Source of the DNA: Eopsaltria australis
Taxonomy: Eukaryota > Chordata > Aves > Passeriformes > Petroicidae
Assembly (NCBI GenBank): GCA_034509425.1
Contig: JAVTVJ010000070.1
Location: forward strand, 124,001-188,000
Direction: 5' to 3'
Length of the DNA stretch: 64,000 nucleotides
Every line of letters starts with the position of its first letter. Within the stretch, counting starts at the first letter, position 1. Under the pieces are notes generated by a model, which was given only the letters and a program-made list of their open reading frames with translations, did not search any database and had not been told where the DNA came from. Shown piece after piece: positions 54,380-64,000 of the stretch. The translations under genes and the position numbers were made by a program.

Positions 54380-54465
54380 CTCCCCATTACAGAGGGAGAA
54401 GTACATAAGCCTTCACAAGGTCACACCTCCAGAAAGGCAAGGCAAATGAAGGACTGGAAATGCTA
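54380..54465 (-). repeat. Probable MIR-type SINE relic
   Basis: The plus strand reads CCCCATTACAGAGGGAGAAG, then CATAAGCCTTCACAAGGTCACAC at 54404-54426. This follows the reverse complement of the MIR core (CCCATTTTACAGATGAGGAA...AAGTGACTTGCCCAAGGTCACACAG) with the right spacing. The exact block CACAAGGTCACAC is the strongest part. The element is ancient and noncoding. Confidence 0.45.
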
Positions 54466-56936
54466 GAAAGCACATTAATTAGATCTGGACTGTATCAACA
54501 GTAGGAATAGGATGCAAACTCTGTTTTGAGAAAAGAGAGGTTGTCAGAGAGAGCATGAGAATTACTAGTAAAGGGTAAGAGATATCGAAGTCTGAGTTGG
54601 GGGAAGGAAGAGGCAGAAGGTCTGTTGCAGTCATTATCCCTTTCTTCTTTGCAGTGAAATAGTATTTCTTGTTTTAATGTATTGCTTTTAATGCTGTTGA
54701 AGGCTTACTGCTCTGCGGGCCAGGAAAGGAGTTGTTCTTCAATGACCCCACACACCCTCCTGGTGTCCTTACAGCAGATTGCTGTAGGCTTTGACAGCTC
54801 TGTAAGGCTTAAAAGAAAGTTAGTCACATGGCAAAGAAGCAATATTGTAAGATAATTTCTGCGTGGAACTTGAGAGTTATGGCATGAAAATCAAGATGAA
54901 ATATAGGCAGGATCTGTGCACAAGATGCAGAGGAACTTGAGATTGTCATGGGGAGTGAGAAGTTGGCGTGAAAGATAAGGAGTGACAACACTCCAGCAAG
55001 ACCTGAAGGATGAAGATTGAGAACTGATCATGGAAAAAATGATTAATAGCTGTAGAGGTAGATGACTTCACTTTTTATGTTTTCTTAATAGGAAAATGGA
55101 AAAGTTAGTGGAAAAACTGAAGCAGAGAAGTGGGTGGCTTGACTAATATGCCAACACAATCTAGCTTCAGAAGCAAAATTATTTCCACACCATGAAGATC
55201 CAGGAGATTAAACAGAGGTTTCATTTCAATCTGCAGATGTTTGGGTTTAGGTCAATGGCTTAAAATTATGCTTGGAACATGAGAGTTTAGTCCAGTGCTT
55301 GGGATGTCTCCTTTTGTGAAAATTTGACAGCACTCAGAACTTGCCAACTGAAATAGTTGGTGGCTTTCTGTTGTTTTGTTTGGCTGGAAAGCAGAAAAAA
55401 GATTGAGGCAGGGAAATGGATTTTTTAACACATATAGGCAAAATTCCACTTGCTCATCCACCCAAAACAAGTAGCTGTTTTGATAAGTTGCAAATTTAAA
55501 TATTTTCCTCAGTTATAACAGGAAGCATAGTCAAAGATCTTTTATACAGAATATTCATGAAAATTTAATGCCAACTTAATTCTTGTGCTTGAACGCAATT
55601 ACTTTGCTGCCCTCAAAATAATTAGGGATTTTGTCCATCCTTTCAGATAAGAGGCCAAGAAAGTGAATTTCTTAGAACTAGAAAGGTCAAAATTTTTCTT
55701 ATTTTATTTTAATTCTGAGCGAGATGATTTCAGCATCTGCACCTTAGGTAAGTAAAAAACCATGTAACTCTTTAGCCTGACAGTCAGTCTAATGACTGCT
55801 CTGTGAGTTGAAATCCACTCCATTTTCTAGAGTCTTTCACTAACAACCTCTAGTTATATTTTCACTTTTCATTCTGATTTTAAGGCTTACAAAGATCTGT
55901 TACTGTGAAGTTCATGGAAGAGTGTTTTGGCAAACAGGCTTTAAAGACTGCCTTTTTAAGCAGTAGAAGACATGACACTTGTGCTGACAAAAGAGATATC
56001 ACCAGGGAACAAATGGTATAATGGTGCCAGTGTGTGTTACATGATGATTTTTGTTAAAGTTTTTCTGCACATGATTACATATTGCATTACTTTTCCCTAT
56101 GTAACATTAGTTCTCTTACTGTCCTGGTTTTATAGGAAAGCTTGCAATCCTATAGCCAGAGACCAGATTAAAGGTCTGAATTGTGTGTGTAAGGATGAGG
56201 GATGCAGGTTGAAAGTGTTTCTCTTTTGCTTTCTGCTAGACATAGATAGAGGGCTGGGAGATTGATTTTTCTTTCAATAAAATAATTTTAAAAAATACTA
56301 TGTAAAAATAATTTTTTTTTTCATTTTTTCCAGTTATACCACAGTTAAGTTGGCTACAAGTAATTTTGTAGCTGACAGAAAGTTTAAAACAAAATATGTT
56401 GTCAAAATTTGTACTGCATTTTATGGTTTGTCATGCAGGAATACATAGATACCTACATTATTGTGACTGTTATTACTGTTTATTACTGTTTATTAAAAAT
56501 CAGTGCTACAGATTTTTTTCCAGCCCAACTTGAACTGATTTGCCATGTGGTCAGATGATCTTCAGTGAAAAATCTTAAGAAGGAAGCAGGCATTTTCATT
56601 AAGGAATAAAAAGTGCAGGCAAAACATGATTTGACTTGGAAAATCTTTAAACCTGTAATTCAAGGCAGCAGAAAAAGTTCTGGAATTGTTGTTTCTGAAT
56701 ATATAAGAAGAGAACACGTTTTTATTCAACTTTTTTCACCAGTAAAATAGTGGCTTCTTCTGCAAACATGATTCTGAACCATTAAAGCCTGGGCCAGATT
56801 TCGTAGTTCAGTAATAGACGTAAAGGACAGAAAGTATGCAAGGAGAGACAATGAAAATTGAATCTGTTAATCATCAGTGTCACACAAACTTGGTGAAAAC
56901 AGTTTCTTTTACTTTTGTTTCTGCAGTTTTAGTAAG

Positions 56937-56978
56937 TTGCTTTTACACTGAAAATGCCAATTTTCAGTGTAAAAGCAA
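56937..56978. repeat. Perfect 19-bp inverted repeat with a 4-base loop
   Basis: The left arm at 56937-56955 starts TTGCTTTTACACTG and the right arm at 56960-56978 is its exact reverse complement. The loop is GCCA at 56956-56959. The flanks do not extend the pairing. The stem is too short and the loop too small for a typical animal pre-microRNA, so I make no RNA gene call. A small palindromic insertion or a template-switch mutation could create it. Confidence 0.95.
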
Positions 56979-57765
56979 ATATATATTGCTCAATAATAAA
57001 TGTCTGTGTACTAGGGATAATTGGTTGGAAAATGTTGTGTGCAAAAATTTGTTTGATTATCAAGAGCTGTTGTTCTATCTTTTACAAAAGTACTTGACTA
57101 GAATATGACTGTGTATCTCTGCTGAAAAATATATCTGAACTAAGCTTCTTCAGAGTTCTGTGATGCACAGCAATAATTCCTTGCTGTCCTCTTTAGGCAT
57201 TATGTAGTCTTATGTATTATATCAAGTCCCCAACATAATGCAAGTGAGCAGATTTGAAGAATATAACATAATTTTATTTTAGTACCTTTCATTTCTCCAT
57301 TTCATAAAAGCACTTTGGCAAGCAAGGAACTAAACTCTGGTCGTTGAGTCACTATGTGCCTTGAAATGAAACATCATTTTGCACTCAGCAATAAACTGCA
57401 GGGAAACTTGAGTACAAGAATGGAATTAGGGACAGAGAATCAGCTGGGAATTTAAACAGCTCTGTTCGCTCCATCTTGTACGGAGGTGTTTTTGCAAGAA
57501 TGGCCCCATTTCCAGATGTGGTATAGACTTTATTGAAGTTCTGAAAGATTTCAGGTAATTTTTTGCATTTTCATTTTTTGTCCTTCAGTTTTGGGGAGCT
57601 GATCAGCCCTGGAAGTGTCAAGATATCGAGAAGTGTTGCTGTTAGAGAAGTTCTCAGCTGTGTTCAGAAGTCTTGAGAGTCTTGAAAGACAAGTATTGAA
57701 TCTACTCCCATTTGAAGACCACACAGGTCTGAAACTGATTTATTCCAACCTAAATCAGAAGTAAT

Positions 57766-57783
57766 CCTACTGAATTCAGTAGG
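57766..57783. repeat. Perfect 18-bp palindrome, possible trace of an ancient repeat
   Basis: CCTACTGAATTCAGTAGG equals its own reverse complement and carries an EcoRI-like centre GAATTC. The neighbouring words (AGTAATCCTACTGAATTCAG, GAGTAAGGTGAGATC) recall an old dispersed element of reptile and bird genomes that contains CCCATTGAATTCAATGGG-like palindromes followed by ACTCA...GAGTAA. The assignment is from memory and weak; the palindrome itself is certain. Confidence 0.6.
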
Positions 57784-60700
57784 CATGACTCAAAGTCAAA
57801 TCAGAGTAAGGTGAGATCTAAACCCAGCCTTCAAAAGGCTGGATAATTTCTTGTAAAGATTTTTTGAAATTCAGCAGGCTGATCTAACTTGAAAATAAAT
57901 GTAAAACTTTTTCAAGTTTTCCTGTTAGCCAGAGATCTGTGTTTTGCATGAAAGAAAAAAGCTAAAAGAAGTACAAATTTTGTATTCAATTATTTTAAAA
58001 TAACTTTGGGAAATCACAATTCCCTTTTTATTTTTGTGTTGTCATTTCCTCTTGGAGACGTACAAAATTGCTGAGTTAAATGAATCTAATTTGTTCTTGT
58101 TTATGTAAGTAGGTTTTACGGTAATTTTCCAGAGGTAAATATGGACTTTGACCGCTGTTAGGAAATATCTTTTGTATTTTCTTATTAGCAAATCCTCACA
58201 AAAATTACAGCAGCTACAGTATATCTATGAATTTGTAGGTATAGTTACCCCCTCTACAGGCAGTGGACATTGAGTAGTGTATTATGGATGTTGTGTATTT
58301 CACCTCATCTCAGCTGCTGGTCGGAACTCACTCAGTGAAAAGAGTGACATGGTGGCTTATCTTAGCCTTTGCTCAGATGGGGCAGATCAGTTTTGGATGT
58401 ATCTTTCTTTCTGGCTGGATGACAGAGGGAGCCCTCACACTTGCTAAAAACAAAAGCAACAGAGCAACACAGCTTCTTCTCAGGAAACTAACCATTCTTG
58501 CCCTCAAAAAGAAAGGAGAGAAATAGATGCAATGGAGACACTTAGGGTTTTTATAATGCTACTGAATTTCCACCGGAGGGTCCTCAGCCCCATCAGAGCA
58601 GGTTCATGCAGAACACTCTGTAAATTTATCCTGTGAAAGGATATCTGATATTCTTAAGTTGGGTACACAAAAGAATCTGAAAATTAACAAATGAAGTAAC
58701 TGGCAATTTGGGAAACTTTAAACTGTGTTGCCTTTCAGTTTGACTTCTAATCTATATTGTCTCTAGGTATTGAACAGACCTTTCTTGGAGTGTTCTTCCT
58801 TCCTTTGCTAGGAATGTGGCAATCTGTATACCACTGTGGCAATTTGGGTTAGTAAGGAGATATTCAATGTTAGCAGCAGTAGCATCAGTCTGGCTATAGA
58901 GAACAAGGCACTGAAGGTTCTATTTCTGGAAATGTTCCGTCACTAACATAATCGACTCCAGAGGGTATTCATTTGATTACACAAGGTACCTTTAGAAAGA
59001 TATTTTCCTAACTCTTTTTGAGTTAAGAACATATAATCTTTGTCACCAAAGGAGTCTGAACACTATAATCTATATAATAAACTATTTTATCTAGATAGCT
59101 ACCCTGCTTGCCTATCTAAATGACTATGAGAGAGTAACACTACTGAAAATGTAAGAGATGCATTAGAAAATTAAAAAAAAATGGTAAAAGTTGTTCTTAC
59201 GCTATATTGTTGTATTATTTACTTTCTATGTGTTTATCACCAAACAAGAGAACATATGCTTATGGGTGTACAAATATGGAACCTTACTTGCATCCAATCA
59301 AAAAGTGAAGAAAAAGGGAAAGGCAAATTTTGCTTCAATCCATACTTCTTTCCACAAGACTTTTGATCAGCCACCTTTCATGAGCAACTTATTCTATTTC
59401 TCACTTGCCAAAATTATGTAGGAATTTCATTAAGATGCAAGAATGATCAAAACAACCTAGTTTTGCACTCCCCCATTCAAGGTCAGGACTGTTTGAGGTG
59501 TCCTAGACTACATCCTTCTGGGAATTTCATGCAGATATAAGTGTCATTTCAAGCGAATTGACCTGTTTTGGGTAGGTCTGGATTATCTGGTCTCTACTCA
59601 GAAAGCAGGCTAGGACACAGATTTGTTGCACTGGTATAAATATTCCATTGTTACCAACCAACATTGTTACCATTGCATCTCCCTTTGATGGTCTGAATAT
59701 TTCTATCACTCAGTCTAACATACTGATATAATCTTATCTATGTGAGCACTGAGGCTGAGCTATCACAAATTGATACATTCCCTTTTTTCCCCCCTATTTG
59801 TAGTGGTCTTTTAGCTATTTTTAATTCAGATGATCTTATCACTAAGTCCATATAAATAAACTTTTCAAGATATTGAAATAGATCAAACTTTCACTTGCTT
59901 CAAATCATACCGTTTCTTGTATGATTTCTCCAGTAAATGCTTTTGCACATCCTAAGGCATTCATGTTCATCTGCAAAAGTGATTATCTGAGCCTCTGCTC
60001 CTTATTTTTTTAACCTATCTAAACTGAATGAATCTTTCCAATGAAGTGTCACTACATGATTTCAGGATGGATAAAGTTTTCACTTATGCCCTTTTGTAGA
60101 TAAGAATTGTAAATGGGTGCCTGAGTGCAGCAGTGGAAATGCTGGACTAATGAATAGTGCTCGTTGCCTGCCCACTGAACCCCATTTAGTTTGTTAGTGC
60201 TCACATCACTGTAACAAGTTCAGATATACTCTATTGCCATTTAGCAATTCCTCAGTCAAAGATTATATTTCTCAATACAGTTTTGGTGTTCTTCATGTGA
60301 TCTTGTGTTCTACTTCTTCCAAGGTCTTTCTGAATGCTGTATCTGAATACTGAATTTGATGCTAAGACACTGTTAAAAAAAACAAAGTGTTCAGGTTTCC
60401 AAGGTTTTCTTGCTTCTAACTTTATTTCCCTTTTCTTTATTTTTTCCTACTGTCTTCAGGTGGATCATGAGGATGTTGCATATTCTTCATAATGAATTAT
60501 AATATTTGTATTTATATACTATTTCCCTGGCAAATGTTTAGAAATACTTAATGCAGGTAAATATGTCTTTTGTCCAGAGTCCTTTTTTATACTTCTCAGA
60601 GTTGTTCTATTTCTGAAAGTGTAATGAAGCACCAATGATCTTCCAGAATTTTTATGGTAAGCACAAGGACTGATATGAACCTTCTATGCTAAAACTCTGA

Positions 60701-60877
60701 CTTGCCAAAAGCTACGTCTTGTAATGCCTTTTGTAGGGAATTATATTCAAAAGCTGCATCTTAAGCCTAGCTGCTGTAATTCCTTCTGCATGTCACAAGT
60801 GCACTGTTCTAAATGAGTACAATTAATTCACTCCAATAACTACTGCTCTAGTTTTGCTCCTGTTTCTGTCACCACTA

Positions 60878-61300
60878 ATAGTGTTTCAATCCATGCAGGT
60901 TTCTTTCCCCCTTTTCTCAATTTCTTGAGCCTGGAGGAAGTGATCTTTGAATATAAACCAGCTCTCTTGAACCCTTGCTCCCATAGGACCTGTTCCTGTG
61001 GGATTCATCCAAGAAGATCCCTGAAGAGGCTAAAGCCAGCTGTTCTGAATTTCATGCTTGCAATCTTACTCTCTGCCCTTCTTCCTCCTTGCCCAGTGCT
61101 GGACTCCACCATCTCATGGTCACTGTGGCCAAGGTGGCCCCGAACCTTCACATCTCTGACAAGGCCTTTCCTGTTTGACATTATGAGGTAACCAGAACAC
61201 CATTCCTTGTGGGATCCTTCACTACCAGTGATGAGAAGTTGTCAACAATACTTTACAGGAGCTTCCTGGACTGTTTATGATTTCCTGTGTTACTTCAATC
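60878..61300 (-). mobile_element. CR1 LINE relic, endonuclease part of the pol frame
   Basis: On the minus strand, from about 61300 to 60878, the sequence follows the C-terminal end of the CR1 endonuclease domain and the start of the linker to reverse transcriptase. Pieces in order are DNF-like, DVKVRGHLGHSDHEMVE, KFRTAGFSLFRDLLG, then a block like LQAQE and a final GGGAAAGAAACCTGCATGGA. The catalytic Ser-Asp-His of this apurinic-endonuclease-like family is still readable at 61124-61116. Several frame breaks and stops make it nonfunctional. It is an internal fragment: neither the reverse transcriptase nor the 3' tail follows, which is unlike the usual 5'-truncated copies. The 88-codon plus-strand frame here is an antisense shadow. 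Confidence 0.88.
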
Positions 61301-64000
61301 ACCTGAATGAAGAGTGATCTAGTGTGCTGACTAAAAAAGAATATAAAGTTATAACAGTTAAGGTTGTTTGCTCAAGTTGTTTTTTGGTAATAATGAAGTA
61401 GAATATTGAAATGCAATAATAATAGTAATACTATAAGAAGTAATATAGAAAGTTCTGATACAAATATGATGAAATAGTTAAGAAAAAGCGTATTTTAACT
61501 GACATGGCTAAGAGATGACTATGGTATTTTATGAAAAGTCGAGAAAATATGGGTGGGAAGGATGTTTCTTTAAAGCTGTCTCTCAGGTAGTATCTATTGC
61601 AAGTGGAACCAATTTGCACAGACAACACTTTTAATATCAGAGAAAAACACTTAATTTAAGGAAACAAGGATAATTTACCATGCACAGCAGGTTTGTCATA
61701 GTGATGTTCAGGTCTCACTGTACATATGGCCAAATATCCATGGGTTCCTCTGAGCTGTGCCATGAAGAGTTTATCCATACACATCCCATCACTCTGGGAG
61801 ACATTATGTGGGCAAAACCAGACTTGACACCCAAGCTGCGCTGTGCTTATCTTTTGCTTGCTCCTTTGCCTCCATAAATGGTTCTCTTTGCATTGAATCT
61901 CTACACACAATTTGATTTTTTTGGGACGTTCAGTTTTTTGCTTATTGCAGGTGGAAGACCACATTTGTGTTGTTGCACATGAAAATACACTTGCTATGAG
62001 CAATTTTACTTCATGTAAATAGCAACAAGCTGCTTGCCTTGGAGAAGATCACTTGGCTGCAGGGTCAGAGATACATTCTGGTGCAACACTAAGGACTCAG
62101 GCAATTCTGCTTCTGCCAGCCTGAGCTAATGATAAATAAGAAAACAATGACTTCTACCAAGCCAAGTTCTATAACTGCATGTAACTTCTTGATATATGTA
62201 AGCCCACAGTTTTCTATAATTTATTAATAGTAGTGCAAGTTAATTAAATTTAATGTAATCAAAACTGAAAGATGGTAAGCATATGATTGATGAGAAGCCT
62301 CTGAAAAAGATGTCTCAGACTTCACTACCTGACAGATCATAACTAGGATTTTTCTGATCTCGTAATAACAGTTTACATCCCATTACATGTTTTCTGTATT
62401 CAAATTTAAAGCATTCTTTTACCTCATTTATTTACCTCAGATGTACAGAGAACAATTTCCTCCTGGTCTTCATTTTACTTGACTGAAAACAAGTCAGTTT
62501 CATCTAAATTCACCACATGTGATGGGCTGGTCATTGCTCAGTACTTATTCTTTGCATCTGTTTTACATCTGATTTCCTTGCACCTAAATATGTGTTGACA
62601 AAGCTGTATTATAAATTGGGCATCACATGACATTCACGTTTGCCTAATTCAACTAGAAACCGCTTGACTGAAATACCTTCTACTTTTATTATTTATTGCT
62701 GCTTCTCTTTGCTGGTTAATGGCCTTGCTATGATTAGCTGAGGTACTTGTGTTTCTCTCCTTCTCCTTCAGTTCTATCTGATGCTAAAAATTCCTGTCAT
62801 TTCTTCAGGTCAGGATCTTGTATTTTATTTTACCATTACGTTTCTGTTTCTTTATATTTCAAGGTCACCTGGTTCTTCCTAGGTGTTATTCCATTTATCT
62901 CTTAAACGGATTAACTTAATGGCTTTGTGTTATTGGCCAGTTTCTTAATTCTTTTTTGCTAAAGAAATAAATGATAAAAATGAAATAATCAAAATTCTAA
63001 AATACTGATCAAAATTAGACAATGAGAAAATTTCTTGAAGGCTGTTTTTCAAGGCAATGCAACCTCATGTTCCCTCCATACTTTTCAAATCCTTTTCCTC
63101 TGTTCCCACTGTCTACTTTGTCTGTGGTTCTAACTCCTGTATCCTTGTAATTTCTGAAAACGGGAAAACCAATCTGCTGTTTCATAGGGGCTGAACTTCT
63201 TTCTAGTTGATTTTTTTGAGAAATACAATACCTATGACCAGAAATTGAGACTTGTATTTGAGTTTTGTAACTTCAGCTTCCATTTCAATAAATGAGAAGA
63301 ATATTTTCTGAGAGAATATAACTTCAGTAATTTCTTTACTTGAGCTACAAGAGCAACCAGATCTTCCATTTTTATTTAATGCAGAAAAATTCAATTAGTT
63401 AGTAACTCTTAATTTCTTTCCACTTTCATTCCATGGATAAATTCTGTCCTGAACTTGTCTTAGCTCTTTCTGAAGTTTTCATGCTGAACAATTCTTTTCC
63501 TTTCTGCTTAATGTTTTGTTAAACGATATATCTCAGCAGGCAGTTTCTGAGTTGAAGTAGTTACGTTCAGCAGTCTTCTGGGTAATACAGAGCCTGTCAG
63601 TCAGAATGAAATCAGTGGAGTTCTCTGTGTTGCCATGCAAATTCTAAATCCACTTAGCTGGGTTTTCTCTTTTCTGGTATTTAAAGACCAAATAAAATTT
63701 ATTAAATGCATAATGTTACAGGCCCTTCAGCAGGCCAGTTCAGCTAGCAGGTATACATTTAGACAGCATTTCTGCTCTTTCCTGGATATAGAGATTATAG
63801 TTTAGCTTGAAGATGAAAGATTAATGTAACATCTGTACTAGATATTATGCTTGTATTTCATCATGTTGTGGAGATGATTTTAAATTTCTTAGAGAAGTTT
63901 GTTTCATGATAATGGCAAATTATGTATATGTATTTTGAATTATTTCTATGCCTTGCAATAGAATCTGTTCTGTAAAAGTAATGATATGTTTCTTAATATC
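61301..64000. other. No gene or named repeat seen
   Basis: A+T-rich sequence to the window edge. A 115-codon minus-strand frame at 61656-62003 has mixed composition but no recognisable domain, splice acceptor or polyadenylation context. Confidence 0.45.

Larger units (their letters stand above)
54466..60877. other. No gene seen; hairpin and palindrome inside
   Basis: A+T-rich sequence. A 10-bp unit GTTTATTACT repeats about 2.5 times at 56469-56495. Two inverted repeats are listed separately. Open frames reach 97 codons (55972-56265) without splice or composition support. Confidence 0.45.

Noticed and set aside
61656..62003. 115-codon minus-strand frame
   Set aside because: Composition is protein-like but no domain, splice context or promoter is visible.
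1..64000. CRISPR arrays, operons, bacterial promoters or tRNA genes
   Set aside because: No regularly spaced direct repeats, no gene clusters and no cloverleaf-like sequence were seen; the window is vertebrate nuclear DNA.

Overview
This window looks like bird nuclear DNA from a gene-poor region, either intergenic or inside large introns. The main evidence is at least seven decayed copies of CR1, the LINE family that dominates bird genomes. They carry the typical avian CR1 3' sequence and its ATTCTATG-like tail. One copy keeps part of the reverse transcriptase frame and another keeps part of the endonuclease frame. The DNA is A+T rich, poor in CpG, and has no long open frames or closely packed genes, so it is neither bacterial nor organellar. 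A turtle or crocodilian source, which also carries CR1, is less likely but is not excluded by sequence alone.

Layout. 1-6.2 kb is mostly unrecognised, with one possible terminal exon at 4.7-5.0 kb. 6.2-7.2 kb is a CR1 pol relic on the minus strand. 7.2-13.5 kb is featureless. A short CR1 3' end lies at 13.6 kb, followed by the longest open frame of the window (minus strand, 14.4-14.9 kb), which I cannot identify. 15-25 kb holds a T/G-rich tract and a long T tract. CR1 copies follow at 25.1 kb (minus), 35.2 kb (plus), 43.0 kb (minus) and 45.0 kb (minus). 45.9-48.4 kb contains two small possible exons on the plus strand, with a probable LTR relic between them at 47.5 kb. 48.4-60.9 kb is mostly plain sequence with a probable MIR relic, a perfect 19-bp hairpin and an 18-bp palindrome. 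A CR1 endonuclease fragment lies at 60.9-61.3 kb, and the rest to 64 kb is unrecognised.

I could not confirm any host protein-coding gene, RNA gene, promoter or CRISPR array. The candidate exons rest only on splice-site shape and open frame; vertebrate introns contain many such pseudo-exons, so they are given low confidence. Six of the seven CR1 copies lie on the minus strand, and most exon candidates lie on the plus strand. This would fit, weakly, an intron of a plus-strand host transcript. I found no sign of a new biological system; the most useful leads are the unidentified open frame at 14.4-14.9 kb and the phase-compatible exon pair at 45.9 and 48.3 kb.
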